Shown: positions 41,904-54,350, counted from the first letter of the stretch. The stretch: DNA of 64,000 nucleotides from Echiichthys vipera (GCA_963691815.1 OY829659.1:5072673-5136672), one strand, 5' to 3'. Notes: generated from the sequence alone by a model not told the origin. A program made the numbers and translations.

Positions 41904-42082
41904 TAAGTTGCCATGTAAATGCCATTTTTAACACAAGTTAATGATTATAAATCAAACTATTGTTGTTCTTGCTTGTTGTGTTTTATAGTGAATTTTCTCA
42001 GATTTGGAGAAAAAAGAAGGAGCCGAAGAACTGAGGAAGAGAAATTCATGTTTGATGAATCAATCTGTGATGATCAAAGACG

Positions 42083-42086
<4 letters not shown>

Positions 42087-42160
<74 letters not shown>
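42087..42160. repeat. (CA)n microsatellite
   Basis: A perfect 74-bp run. The rest of 41907-42883 shows no gene. Confidence 0.97.
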
Positions 42161-42163
<3 letters not shown>

Positions 42164-42891
42164 TGAATATTATTGTTGAGTGTTTTTTGAGAACTTCAAA
42201 GTGCATGCGTGGTTGTGTTCAAATTATCCAGGACTGAAAATAACACATTTATTTTCCAATTCATCTTCAATAAAGTGACTAAAATGCAAAAATATTCTAA
42301 TCTAAACTCTTCCCACTAGAGAAGCTTGAATGACCTGAAGTTTGGGATTTAATTTGTCAAACTACGTAAAGTTGTAATCCGTAAGAATTAAGGGCGTTGT
42401 TTCCCGTGGCCTCTTTGGCGGCAACATGTATCTGCAGCAGCGTCTCTGGGACTTCATCTCCCAGAGTTCCTTTGGACACCGAACCGCGGAGACTGTGTGA
42501 CGTCAGTAGATCGTCAGCTCTCACCTGCAGCGACACGGCGTGATGCCTTCACATGCTCCGCACTGATAGGAGGTTCCAAAGACGGAAGGGGAACGGCTTA
42601 AAAAGCGTCGCTAACTGTGCGACGTATTCGATTATAGTGCTGGAAAGTCGCGGCAGACACTGAGCAGCAAAATCAAGGGCTTTCATTAGTGGGTCATGTG
42701 ATCAATCACCATTTTTTTGCATATGAATGCAGATAAATACATTTTTAAACAGCTAGTTAAAAGCGAAATTGCTCAAGCATGATTGGTCGATACGGTTCGG
42801 ACAACAAATGGAAACCAGAACTACTTCTGGGTCCAAGGTACCAAGTGCTGGAATCTAACAAGACAAAGATCTGAAAAACAATGCTTTAAAC

Positions 42892-43105
42892 CATGGGAGT
42901 CAAAGTCAAGGCCCGTGGGTCAGATCCGGCCCGCGAATAACGGCTAAAGGGAAGGTGGTTGATGAGAACAGGATGTTTCAAGCTGGTGGTTCAACAGGTT
43001 ATATGCATCATTTTAATATGTTGTTTAACACTGAACCAGTCCGGCCCTCGGCTCGTAGCAGACTTGTTTTTTGTCGCTCTGATGTGTTTGACTTTGACGT
43101 CCCTG
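42892..43105. mobile_element. 214-bp hAT-type MITE
   Basis: The left end CATGGGAGTCAAAGTCAAGG and the right end GACTTTGACGTCCCTG are inverted repeats. Flanks CTTTAAAC (42884-42891) and CTCTAAAC (43106-43113) form an 8-bp duplication with one mismatch. Internal GTCCGGCCCTC and ATCCGGCCCGC are typical of hAT non-autonomous elements. Confidence 0.85.
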
Positions 43106-43469
43106 CTCTAAACAGTTCGTACCAGTTTGACAATGATTCAATAAACTGAGGCCGTAAAAACAACGTGTGACTGAATTCTTTTTACGTTTGAATCCAAAAT
43201 AAAAACACTGTACTCAACTTTTCACGTTTTGCAATAATGTTTGTAACCATCACGATGTAAAGACACGAAATGCCATTTTTCCACTGTAACTGCTCTGCGT
43301 CATATATTCTGTGTGTGTGGTGTTGAAGACATGATGACGCAGCGTTAATGCCATGCTATATTTCAGAGTTTACAACACAAATATTCATATATTTGGTATT
43401 TTCCATGCTAAATCTGAGGCCGTGGCTCTCAGCAGGAAACCTGTGGATTGCTTTCTACAGGTAGGTAAT

Positions 43470-43700
43470 GAGTCCTGACCCCAAGTGAAGGGGTTCAAGG
43501 ACCTCGGGATCTTGTTCACGAGTGAGGGGACGATGGAGCGTGAGTTTGGCCGGAGAATCTGAGCAGCGGGGGCGGAGCTGCAGTCGCTCTACCGCACCGT
43601 TGTGACCAAAAGAGAGCTGATGAAGACAAAGCTCTGGATCTACCGCTCAGTCCTGGTTCCTACCCTCACCTGTGTTCACGAAAGCTGGGTCAGGACATAA
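43470..43700 (+). mobile_element. LINE reverse transcriptase fragment (family 1)
   Basis: The plus strand reads, with one break, KEFKDLGILFTSEGTMEREF, then YRTVVTKRELMKTKLWIYRS and VLVPTLTC, the post-catalytic region of a non-LTR polymerase. The family's 3' tail (AGATTAGATCTCCACACTGG, then CCCGACCCCGGATAAG) appears at 43990-44060, so the 43.5-44.1 kb segment may be one internally deleted copy. Confidence 0.8.
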
Positions 43701-44060
43701 AGAAAACTGACATTTCATTCCTGTTACTGTTATGATTATTTTTACCCGTTATAAAAATACATCTTTGTTCGTTAATTTCTCACCACATATCAAACAGGTA
43801 AGCCATCATGTTGGCACTGAAAGCAAATTGATCTCTCCACGCAACTCTCTATTCTCCTCTGATAAGTGTTTTTGGGGGTTTATCCACGGTTAGCACGGTT
43901 AGCATCCTGACAGCACAGGTCATAAACTCCAGGTTAGCAGGAAAGGTGCTGAGCGTTAGCCGTAGCATGTGACGCATATTTAAGTTTCACTAGGTGGAGA
44001 GATTAGATCTCCACACTGGCGACCCGACCCCGGATAAGAGGCTGAAGATGAGATGAGATA

Positions 44061-44950
44061 TTTTTTTAAAAATCACCTTGAACTCGAGGAGAACAGGTTT
44101 TCCCTTTGAAAGATCGTCCACTGTGCAGAAAACACCTAATTTATTTCCATGTTATTTTTTAGTAAAGCTGCAGGAGCCACTGAAAAGGGACCGAAGAGCC
44201 CCGTGAGGCCCGAGAGCCACGAGTTGCAGACCCCTGAACTAACCCTGACAAAATGCTGAATTAAATCAGCAGAGGCTTATGTGACCGGGCAACTTAGGGA
44301 TGACCCAGTCCAGAGTATTTGTGCATAATAAAGACTCATAAGCACAGACAGGACATATAAATGTTGCCTGTATGTGTTAGTCGCTCCTCCTGCTGTGTGT
44401 CTCAGGCCCAGGTTGCCTCAGCAGACCTCTAAACTGCACGAGACAGAAACGAGCAGCAGATGGAGCTAAAGATCCTTAAAACTCATCCTGACACAAGCGT
44501 CTCTGCACTGGACCTTTACCATCACATCCAGAACAAACATACTCCCATACAAGCGTCATTTAATCCCTAACATGTTTTTGTTATGTTGTATTTATTCAGT
44601 CTGACACAAACATTAAAAACATTCCTGTTGACGTGAAATGTAAATTAAAACGTCACCAAACGTTGAGTCTTATACAGAAACCCTCAAAGAACATGGGGGA
44701 GTTTGTTATGAACTACTTTTCTGTTACTTAATTATACATTTTGCATTCCCTCTGATCCATAAAAGGCCTAACTGTATAATGATACAGTATTATGTAGTAG
44801 ACCACCACTGGTTGTGACCATGGTGTGAGTGGACGCCCCCTCAGCTGTGGCTGCTCAGCAGTAAGTTTCACTGCAGCTGGATTGTTCCCTATAAACCTCG
44901 TTGCTAACACTGTCATGGCTGGTTGCTGCTGCGGCCGTCCCTTGGTTGTT
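44061..44950. other. no gene recognised
   Basis: AT-moderate sequence with short frames only; no repeat family identified. Confidence 0.5.
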
Positions 44951-44954
44951 ATGA

Positions 44955-45260
44955 TTGTGACCGTGGCACATTTGGTTACGGTGGGCGAGGTGGTTCAAAT
45001 CCATGCTGGGGCCCTACTGTGTGGAGTTTGCGTGTTCTCCCCGTGTCTGCGTGGGTTTTCTCCGGGTTCTCCGGTTTCCTCTCACAGTCCAAAGACGTGC
45101 AGGTGTTGGGTTCATTGATGACTCTAAATCACCCGTAGGTGTGAATGGTTGTCTGTCTCTGTTCGTCTCTATGTGTCCTGTGATAGACTGGCGTCCTGTC
45201 CAGGGTGGACCCCAACCTCACGCCCGATGTCAGCTGGGATCGGCTCCAGTGGTTGAAGCG
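44955..45260 (+). mobile_element. tRNA-derived fish SINE, copy 2
   Basis: The same body as 10640-11000 (GTGTGGAGTTTGCGTGTTCT through GCTGGGATCGGCTCCAG) with a degraded tRNA-like head (GGTGGTTCAAATCC). Its 3' end is cut and joined to a Harbinger fragment. Confidence 0.85.
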
Positions 45261-45282
45261 GTTGAAGGAGTTGGCTTAGCAC

Positions 45283-45440
45283 TGGTTCCTTTGACCAGTG
45301 TGAGTGCAACCGTACCGCGTCTAGGAGCAGCCCGCTTGCCGTCCACGGCCGTTTGGGAGATGAGGGCTTTAGTAAAGCACGTTTGCACGTGTACGAGCAC
45401 GAGCATGCACACGTGTACAAGCACGAGGCCTACGGTGGCA
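45283..45440 (+). mobile_element. Harbinger-like family, copy J (internal fragment)
   Basis: GGTTCCTTTGACCAGTGTGA through GAGGCCTACGGTGG matches the middle-left part of the full copies. Both ends are missing. Confidence 0.8.
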
Positions 45441-45458
45441 AGTCAATGTTGACTTTTG

Positions 45459-45823
45459 GGCCTAGTCCACACGACCCTGGGTGTTTTTGAAACCAAACTT
45501 TTATGGTTAAAAAACATCTCCGTCCACATGAAGCCGCAAAATCCGCCTCCGTCAGCTGGTCCCATCTAGAGCTCTCCACAAGTCTCCATACAACTGACTG
45601 TTCACCCTCACACAGTGTCACGTCAAACAATGACGACAAGAAATTGCAGTTTTCCTGGGTTTTCCTTTCAACACATGACGGCGGAAACCGGACTTTTCCA
45701 AAAAGTTCACCCTGGACTCCGGTTTCAGGAGCCCACAATGTGGTTGGTGTGGATGAAAGACCCAATTGTGCAGAGAAACACATGGTTTCAAAATGACCCA
45801 TGGTCGTGTGGACGCCACCTTGG
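45459..45823. mobile_element. ~365-bp terminal-inverted-repeat element
   Basis: The left end TCCACACGACCCTGGGTG ... TTTTGAAACC and the right end GGTTTCAAAATGACCCATGG ... TCGTGTGGA are inverted. No transposase. Probable DNA-transposon MITE, superfamily not determined. Confidence 0.7.
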
Positions 45824-45854
45824 TTTCACACGGGATATGACGAGCCGACTTCTG

Positions 45855-46150
45855 GGCCTTCCTTCCACCCCGACCACCTCCCTATCACCAACCGAGCAAG
45901 AAGGACAACTGCCCTCAGCCCCCAAAACCTGCAGGGGCCCTAAGCCCCTGAGGGGGCTGCCAATGGTTCAGCGCCCTGAGCAGTTGGGGGTTTGGTGCCT
46001 TGCTCAACAGCACCTCGGCAGTGCCCAGGAGATGAAATGGCACCTCTCCAGGCACCAGTCCGCGCTCCATTCATGGTCCACACAGGGACTCGAACCAGCG
46101 ACCCTCCGGTTCCCAGCAGAGTCACCTAAGGACTGAGCTACTGCCGCCCC
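45855..46150 (-). mobile_element. tRNA-derived SINE (type 2)
   Basis: The minus strand starts GGGGCGGCAGTAGCTCAGTC (A-box-like) with a B box GGTTCGAGTCC about 50 bases on, then a body rich in CCAGGCACC and CTGAGG. This is typical of a fish SINE whose tRNA head keeps both Pol III boxes. Confidence 0.85.
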
Positions 46151-46176
46151 AACATCTACCAGATACTAAAACATTG

Positions 46177-46182
<6 letters not shown>

Positions 46183-46225
<43 letters not shown>
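46183..46225. repeat. (TG)n microsatellite
   Basis: A perfect run at the edge of the SINE. No gene in 46226-47000. Confidence 0.95.
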
Positions 46226-46226
<1 letters not shown>

Positions 46227-47004
46227 AGTATACTTGAGACTAATACACATGACCCTAGTTCTCATGTCCAACAGCAAGACTGCCAGGACACTGTAAACAG
46301 TATAATGTGGGACATGTAGTAGTAATAAGGTTCCTGGACTCCCTGTGAACTCTTGAACACCAGAGTTTGGCATTGAAAAACTTTGTAAGTCAAAACTGTA
46401 AACTGTTGCATGCTGGGAGCTCAGGGGACTCCGCTGCCCCCTAATGGACCCCCAGTTTCATCAGTGTCCCAGTTGCCACAGCAGCTGTAATGAGTGTTAA
46501 TGTGTCTGAAACAAATGTGATCAATAATGAGGTCCACTGTGAGCCGCCTCCTGACAAACACTTATTAACAGTGTCTGATGGTAATTAGCCCTCTGGGAGC
46601 AAAGACAGAGGCCCAGTGATAGATGTTTATCAGAGCTCAGAGGAAAACACTGATGAAAGGCGCTAATGAACGCTCCTGGGATCTACAGGGACTTCACTGT
46701 CACTGTCAATGCATGATGAAACTTTGGCTGCTGAGTTTACAACACACCATGTTTTGGTACCGAGCAAGAAAACTCAACAGCCACTGGTCAAGACGTTTGG
46801 ACGTTCATGGTTCTACACAAACCATTCCAGTCGTGCCGTTATTGAGCATTTGGACATAAAAACATATATTGTAAAGACAGATTCCCATGAAACTTAAAGG
46901 TTGAATATGGAGAATGAGAAGAACTTCGCTATCTAGTGTCTAAAGGTCAAAGCCACAACAACCAAAAATAATTCCAGGAGTCGGGTTACCAGGTTTGTCT
47001 CTGA

Positions 47005-47599
47005 GGGCGCACTCACACTGTCCTTCCGCACCGGGCCAAAACAGGTTTTATGGGTAAAGTCTAGTTCCTTTGACCAGTGTGAGTGCACCCGCTCCGCGCC
47101 TAACTGCGGCACGCTTGCCGTCCACGGCCCGTTTGGGAGAGGTGGGCTTTAGTAAAGCACGTTTGCACATGTACGAGCTAGAGCATGCGCACGTGTACGA
47201 GCACGAGGCCTACGGCGGTTCTGAGGTCATTTCCTGTGCGCCTGTTGGGACGTAGAAAAAAGAAGGAGGGACCATGCGCGGACATTTCAAACAATGGCGG
47301 CGAAAGGTTAACGTTGGTGTGATGCGGAGGTGGAGTGTTTACTGCAGATTTGGTCGATGAAAAGATTCAAAAACAGTCGACAAGACGCACAAAAACTCCG
47401 AGGTCTACGGAAAGATCTGGAAACAAAGCCACGCATCGCCATGACGTCATCAATGCGTGTGACGTGTTACGGCGTGATGACGTATAGGCAGCAAGAAGCA
47501 TTCTCCGAGGCCCAGGTAGTGTGAGTACAAACGGGCCTGGAGGGGGGGACAAGGACTCTAAAGCACGGGGCACGGGACGGAGGAACAGTGGGAGGGCAC
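47005..47599 (+). mobile_element. Harbinger-like 597-bp family, copy G (mixed ends)
   Basis: TGA on both sides. The left end is the GCGCACTCACACTGTCC type and the right end the CAGTGGGAGGGC type. The ORF start region is mutated (AAAGGTTAACG gives a stop), leaving a 64-codon internal frame. It lies inside the dispersed repeat that is uninterrupted at 31600-32170. Confidence 0.9.
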
Positions 47600-48900
47600 T
47601 GAGTGTCAGCGAAGAATCATTCGGGGTCATGACTTATTTGGACTTATCAATTAATCAATCACAGCTTTTAACGTCTTTCTTTGAGTGCGGTGGAATCCAT
47701 TAACTCGCTCTTAACTGGAAATGATTCCTTGTTTCTGTAGCATCAACAAACAACCCTGGCAACCTGCAACGCCCAACGCTATCGGCTGTTAACGGAAACA
47801 GAACGGGACAGAAAGTCATCGTCAAACTCGTCAAAATCTTAAATTTATTTTTTTATGTGCCCCTCAAAAGGCCCTGTGGGTGTTTATCTTTTTTTAAATA
47901 AAGCTTTTAATAAAGATTCTACCTTTAACTGAACACACACATTTCTGCTTTAATTACTATAAAACCTACTGCCCGTCTGTACAAGTACTCTTGGTCTGAG
48001 GCTGATTCCTGGTTTAATTTTATTTTTAACAACAATGAGATTCTAACTTTGTTGTTTTTCCAAGTTTGGTATGAAAGAAGAACCCAGAACTCAACCCCAT
48101 CCCAAATACCAACTGTGACCCTGCCAGTGAAGATCTTTTGGAAAGCTTTTCCCAACACACACTTCTACAGCTTCAGAGGATGAGGGGATAAAACGATGGA
48201 CGTAGGAAGCAGAGAGAAGTGTCAAGGTATTCATTTTACCTGGTCTGGTATTAATTAATTACCAGAGAGCACCGGTCTGCAGGCTGGAGTGTCTCCAGAG
48301 AGAGAGAGAGGCTCCCTGCCCCCTGAACGCCTCGACACAGCTGTTAATTAATTAACCTGTTGGTCACTGAGACACCTGGGAACTTCAAGGCCTCCAGGAC
48401 GCTCGTTATTACAGCCAGGAAATAATAAAATCCAATTCAATTTTCTTAAGACACTTTACAGATGTAGTACTCTGTGACTTATTTATGATTTACAGAGACC
48501 CAACAATTCCCCCATGAGCAGCAACAAGTCACACTATCTTTAAAAATAATTATTATTAGTATTATAGTTATTATATACAGTATTAATCCAGCAAACCTTC
48601 CCTTTAACAGGCAGGAACAAACAGACCCTATAGAGCAAGCCGCTCACTAACTCTTTGTTCTCTGGATCCTTCTGTTGAATATGGACCGGGCTCCTGAAAT
48701 TGGGCCTTTGATCCGTAAATTCACATTAAACAAACAGTTAATATCCTTTACCCACATGTTGTATGCTGAGCCAGGACACAACAGGACACATCCACCACCA
48801 CAACCTGACTCCTTAAGCGGAGATCGCTGGGAGGTTCCTGTCCATCAACTATCAGTATCATCTCTAATTGTACGGCAATCTTAAAGTTAAACTATGATGT
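47600..48900. other. intergenic, dispersed repeats only
   Basis: Holds the right half of the dispersed repeat (to 47935), a (TTGAATT)n-tailed element piece at 48427-48540 and the second copy of the 40438 repeat at 48643-48760. No gene. Confidence 0.55.
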
Positions 48901-48929
48901 TTGCCCGTGAATGTTCTCATGTGTCCAGG

Positions 48930-49185
48930 TCGTCGTTCTCCTCAAAGCAATTTCAGTCAAAAGCAACTGGACTTGGTTCTTTGTCAGGAAGACGTTTCAC
49001 CTCTGATCCAAGAGGCTTCATCAGTTCATGTACGCATCTGACCAGAACTAGGACCAGGACCAGGACCAGGACCAGGACCAGGACCAGGACCAGGACCAGG
49101 ACCAGGCTGGGACTGGACCAGGACGTCTTCCTGACAAAGAACCAAGTCCAGTTGCTTTTGACTGAACTTGCTTTGAGGAAAACTC
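48930..49185. mobile_element. foldback element with an ACCAGG hexamer array at its centre
   Basis: The left arm (TCAAAGCAATTTCAGTCAAA, AGCAACTGGACTTGGTTCTT, TGTCAGGAAGACG) and the right arm (CGTCTTCCTGACAAAGAACC, AAGTCCAGTTGCTTTTGACT) are inverted copies about 65 bp long. About ten ACCAGG units (49048-49106) sit between. Confidence 0.85.
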
Positions 49186-50019
49186 TGATGTGTTTCTTGT
49201 GTACAAGTAGAACTTTTGACTTGATGGCAGTGTTATTAAGAAAGTCTCAAAACATAATTATTGATCCTCTGGGGAACCCGAATATCACAATATCACAGCA
49301 ACTTGTGTCGTTTTCCAGCCAGAAGCTTCTGAGAGAAGCTCCTCTGGTAAAACTGTTGGATGGACCTATTTTGAAGGGATACTTTAAAGGAGTAAGAAAA
49401 CATCTGTATATATAATAATATGTTCATCTACAGATTTATCGAGCAGTCGGGTTCAAACTGTGGCATCATCTTCAGCAAAGTTAACTTTCTCTGTGTGATT
49501 AGTTGACAGTGAGTGATCTCTGCAGAGGCGGAGGAGAGTCCCTGCAGGGTTAATCCTCTTGGTTGTTACTACTAATGAACTAATGACTGTTTAAGTTGCT
49601 GCAACAACAAGAAACAAACAACAGTGCAGTATTCCATTGAGTGAAAAGTTCTTAGACACTTATCAAGTCATTTAACTTGCTGCTGACTTAATTGTACAAC
49701 AGTTATGTATCATTTAATGGCACCTAACTGAAATGGAAAAAGTCTCTGTACGTCTGCCCTTCGACTTTCTTGATAATCCTTCATCTGATCGATCGTGTAT
49801 CGAGAGAGAACCCTTATCAATTCTTACACCACCAAATGGTAAAAGCCCGTACACATGATACACGGTAAAAACTCTTTGTTACGGCCGTTCAATTCGTTTC
49901 CTATGGAGGAGGCGGTAGCCCCCAATGTAGCGCTTCCTCTCTGCTGCTGCGCTCAAAGTTCAAATCGGTTGAACTTTGACGCCGTTGCCGCAGAAGCTTT
50001 GAGTGTCGCATCTCATCTC

Positions 50020-50400
50020 ATCTTCAGCCTCTTATTCAGGGTCGGGTCGCGGGGGCAGCAGCTCCAGCAGGGGACCCCAAACTTCCCTTTCCCGGGCCAC
50101 ATTAACCAGCTCTAACTGGGGGATCCTGAGGCGTTCCCAGGCCAGTGTGGAGATCTAATCTCTCCACCTGGTCCTGGGTCTTCCCCGAGGCCTCCTCCCA
50201 GCTGGACGTGCCTGGAACACCTCCCTAGGGAGGCACCCAGGGTTCATCCTTACCAGATGATCCTGAACCACCTCAACTGGCTCCTTTCGCTAAGGAGCAG
50301 CGGCTCTACTCCGAGTTCCTCACGGATGCTGAACTTCTCCCACTCTCTCTAAGGGAGACTCCAGCCCCCCTCCTGAGGAAACACATTTTACACGCTTGGA
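50020..50400 (-). mobile_element. LINE 3' end fragment (family 1)
   Basis: Near-identical to 15361-15650, including CAGGGGACCCCAAACTTCCC and TCCCTAGGGAGGCACCCAGG, with the tail CATCTCATCTTCAGCCTCTT outward on the left. Confidence 0.85.
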
Positions 50401-51756
50401 CCTGGACCGGGTTCTTTCGGTCATGAAGCTTTGAGTGTGGCGTTTACATTTCCCAGGCAACCAGAGGGCGACATCAAGCCGGTTAGAAAGATGGAGGAAA
50501 AAATTATTGTGTGTCCGAGTTTCCCGAACTATTCAACATTAAATTAAAGTTGTTTTACGATCTGGGAAAAAAACGTGATAATGGAGGTTTATAAGCATCA
50601 CACCAGGTTTGTGAAGACGCAGTTTACGAGCTAACGGTTGTTACAATGCTAACGTTGATTTAGCCCCTTAAGCTAGGTACAGTTTGCTCTCTTTCACTCA
50701 CTGTAGTTGAAGAACAAATGGAGAAGGACTTTAGACTACAGAGATCATATATTGTTGAAAATTCAAAGATTTCAAGCACCAGCAAAGTCAGTGTTCTCAG
50801 AAATAGTCTGGTCCCAAATTACTAGCTGTTTGTGAATCATGCATTTACTCTAGCGTTGCAACTATGTCATGGTATGAAGTTGTCGGGTTGAGCGTTTCAT
50901 GAGAAAGCTGCAAGCAGCAATAGTAGACCAAGCCATCTGCCCTTTCGCACGAGTGAGAGTAAATTATTGAGAAACTAACTTTATTTTTCTCACCACAGAA
51001 AAGTCAAAATCATTTAAATTCTATACTTCAGCTGCAACGTTTCCTTTGTGAAGCAGAACGTAGACTTTCCAGTGGCTAGCTAAAAGCTGACAACAAAACA
51101 AGATTACACCTCAGATACGTCAAAATGTGGGATTATTAACTGTAAAGTCTGGTATTGCTCAACTTTCAGCTCTTAAATAAAAGCTTTAAACGCTTTATAT
51201 CAACAAAACAGATTTTTTTTTAATATAAATTCTATAAAGATGGTTAGATGCTCCAATATAATCACTCAGGTGATAAGATTCAGAAAAACAGAAACAAAAC
51301 ATCTCTATATTTTTAGCACTGTGTTTGAAATCAAACAGTCAGGCTACAGACCTGCCTTATTGGTTGCGTGTGCAGCTGTTTAGGGCAGGTCTGATTTTAC
51401 TGATGGACAAAAAGCGAACGCACGCTCCTGGAGAAGTCAGAGCATCATCAGTGCATCAAGACGGGAGGTCAGAAGAGGACGCCTTACACAAGAACCTGTA
51501 CACTGTTGTTACCATTAGACATTAACTTTAGATCTTGTACTTTTCTGTGCTAGTTGAGATATTGAATTGCTTGAATTGTAAGTGGTCTGTGTAACTGCAG
51601 GTTTTACTTTGTGCTCTACAGTATTTAATTTAATTTAGTTTAGATGTCTGAATAACTCCTTTGTTCATTTTACCACCTTCTACTCTAGTCTATTGTAACA
51701 TGTGGTTTAAAATTATTACCATTATTCCACTATTTTGATAAACTTGTCTTTTACAG
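50401..51756. other. OR1 upstream region, no gene recognised
   Basis: AT-moderate unique sequence that should contain the OR1 promoter and any leader exon. No clear TATA or Olf-1 site is claimed. Confidence 0.4.
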
Positions 51757-51772
51757 AACTACATTGTTTTGG

Positions 51773-52149
51773 ATGGAGAACGTAACAATGGTCACTCCTC
51801 TCAAACAGCCCATCATGTTCGAGTTGGAGGGCTTCTTTATACCACCAGGCTACGGCGCCCTCTTGTTCTTCCTGGCTCTGTGTCACTACATCGTAATGCT
51901 GTTGGCGAACTGCGTGGTGCTGTGCATCATTGTCATCGACAAGAACCTACACAGACCCATGTTTGTCATGGTATGTAACCTGGCGGTCTGTGATGTGCTG
52001 GGGGCCACAGCGGTGGTGCCTCGCCTCATGATGCACTTCTTGACGGGACAGAAGAAGATTGGCTACATCCCGGCCATTGCCCAGGCCTTCTCTGTGCACA
52101 CGTACGGCGCCGCAGTGCAGACTATTCTGGGTGTGATGGCCTATGACAG
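51773..52149 (+). CDS. OR1 exon 1 (TM1-TM3)
   Basis: Encodes residues 1-125 and two bases of codon 126. The open frame runs on 34 bases into the intron, but that extension destroys the DRY motif, whereas splicing to 52666 restores MAYDRYIAVCEP. Confidence 0.87.
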
Positions 52150-53423
52150 GTATAGAAATGTATCAAGAGAGATACAGATTTAAGTATTTTAAAATGCACA
52201 GGCTGACTCAGACGACTTATTACAGATGCATCTCCAAAAGACGTCTCCAGTCTGTGTCGGGATAAGAAAGGTCTTAGTTTCTAAGAAGTGATCTTCAGGG
52301 GATTTTTAATTACTGAATATATAAGTTGCTTTTTAAATCTTACATAATGCCTTACTGTTTATTAACCTTTGAACAAAATGTATAAGTATTCTTCTTGTGG
52401 TGACAATAGAAGACTGCTTATCTATGAGTGCAAGAGTTTTAATCCTTGTCACTTCCCTGAACGTGATACACGAGCTGTGCAAGTCACTTTCCCTGCTTCC
52501 CTCCAGGAGCTCGGCCACCTTCTTTGCAGACTTAATTTTGCAGCTACAAAGCTTAATTGTGTAAACAGTACGTCTGTGTGTGAGCGATTTATTTACAATG
52601 AGTAAATAATGTTAATAATCATAGTAATAGTTACATTGAGGTCTGTAACTGTGCTCTCCCTGCAGGTACATTGCCGTGTGTGAACCACTCAGGTACCACA
52701 CCATCATGACCTCGGCCCGGCTGCACACCTGCTGCGCCCTGGCCTGGTGTGTTGCTGTGCTGTGTATTGCTGTACTCTTCGCCTTTCACACAAATGCCCC
52801 GCTGTGTGGTAATACCATCCAGCATGTCTACTGTAGCAACCGTGGTATCCTGAGCCTGGCCTGTGGTCCCACCCTCATTAACAACATTTATGGTCAGTGC
52901 ATTATTTTAGACTAAAGCAACAGACGTACAGTATCACGTCCCTCATCCACAGCCCTTTATCAGCAGGGGTTCAACAGATTAAGTTGTTACTTGAGGGCAA
53001 AGTTAAACGTTAACATGATGGTTAACTAACAGAATAATTGTGATTTTCTTGATGTGTTTTTTAGGTCTGTCCATGACCTGGTCGTTGAACACAAGCATCT
53101 TCCTCATCATTGCCTTTTCTTACATCAGAATCCTCCATGTTTCCATAAAACAAGGCCGAGTTGACAGCACCGTCCGCAGTAAGGCCTTTCAGACTTGTGC
53201 ACCGCACCTTGTTGTGTATGTGCTCTACATGATAGCATCAGTGGTCATCATTATGAGTCACAGGATCCCCTCGCTCTCGCAAAATATCAAGAAGTTCTTC
53301 AGCATCCTGGTTTTCGTCATTCCACCGGCCATCAACCCCATTATCTATGGCCTGGTCAGTAAAGAGTTACGCCTGAGCATCATCAAGCACTTTACCAGTT
53401 TACGAGTCCATCCCAAAAAATGA
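51773..53423 (+). CDS. olfactory receptor with coding sequence split over three exons (OR1)
   Basis: Seven-transmembrane odorant receptor of the plasma membrane. Exons 51773-52149, 52666-52892 and 53065-53423 join in frame to 320 residues. Signature elements: DKNLHRPMFVMVCNL at TM2; M122-A-Y-D-R-Y followed by IAVCEPLRY at TM3, split by intron 1 inside the Arg126 codon; C-x-N-x-G style loop 2 cysteines; SKAFQTCAPHLVVYVLYM at TM6; AINPIIYGLVSKELR at TM7. Both introns have GT-AG ends (GTATAG...TGCAG and GTCAGT...TTTAG). The start ATG (MENVT, N-glycosylation at N3) lies 16 bases after an acceptor-like TTTTACAG, so a 5' non-coding exon is likely upstream. AATAAA at 53636. Coding introns are uncommon in olfactory receptors. 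The subfamily is not resolved by eye. Confidence 0.88.
52666..52892 (+). CDS. OR1 exon 2 (TM4, extracellular loop 2)
   Basis: Follows CTCCCTGCAG. Encodes YIAVCEPLRY through LINNIYG, and ends in phase 1 at TATG/GTCAGT. Contains the loop 2 cysteines (C in APLCGN, YCSN and LACG). Confidence 0.87.
53065..53423 (+). CDS. OR1 exon 3 (TM5-TM7)
   Basis: Follows TGTTTTTTAG. Encodes LSMTWSLNTS through the C-terminal HPKK and stop TGA 53421-53423. Contains the TM6 and TM7 signatures. Confidence 0.88.
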
Positions 53424-53924
53424 GAGGGGGTCCTTTGTCAGCTCATTGTAACTCTGGACTTTTCCAACACTGTAGAATTGTTTTGAAACCTGTTTTAGCT
53501 GCTGGTAAAGTTTTTAATAACCTTGCACATCTCCGTATCCATGATTATGTAGGTTTTAGGCGAACGCGTGGCCTAGTGGTCGAGCGCTTTCCCCATTTCT
53601 CCTGCCTGTATAAACTTTCAACGATTAAAAATATAAATAAACTTTACTTTTCTTTGCTGTTATTTTTCAGACTAACCACTGGCCCTCCACAGCTTTTGTT
53701 TTGATGATTAGATATTGCAAATGTTTCACAGAAGAATGAATGAAGCTGGAATTTGGCTTTTGTTGCACAAAGCATTGAAAAAACAAACAATAACACATTT
53801 CACTATCTAAACATTTACAGTATAAAAGTATAAAACCCTTTACATGTCAAGGTCTGTATAGATTATCCTGGTGCAACACTGATAAACATATTGTTATTGT
53901 TGTTATTTAAGTGGAAACCAAGCA

Positions 53925-54350
53925 ACTTCCTGTTTGGTCCAATCAGGAAGCTCCGTCAGCGTCAGTTCTCTGAGTGTCCACTAGGGGCAGGTTTCATAAC
54001 AGAGCAGTTTCTCATTGAGCCCCATGTTAAACAGGCCGTTTACACAGCATCATTAAACCTGTTTAAGGACAAAAGAACATTCTAGTCTGTGTGTTTAGAT
54101 CATATCTCCATGACAACACTGAGGGGGAGGGGCTAGTTTTTATTTTACTGGAGGTTAAAGTTTATGAATATTAGGGGCGTGGCCTCTTGAGTGACAGCTA
54201 GACTCTGGCCCTCACTTCTCCTCGGAGGTAAACGTCAGCCAGATGGACGTACGCCCCTCCCCCCAACGTCACATACAAGCCCTTTTTTGGTCAGAGGAAA
54301 GGAGGCGGAGTCAAAGTCTGACAAGATGGAGACTCCTGTAGGCAAGGACG
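53925..54350 (+). repeat. ~450-bp dispersed repeat, inverted partner of 3700-4130
   Basis: AGGAAGCTCCGTCAGCGTCA through ATGGAGACTCCTGTAGGC. The end TTGTATAAAAATG ... CATTTTTTTATACAA (54353-54391) forms a terminal hairpin. Confidence 0.8.
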
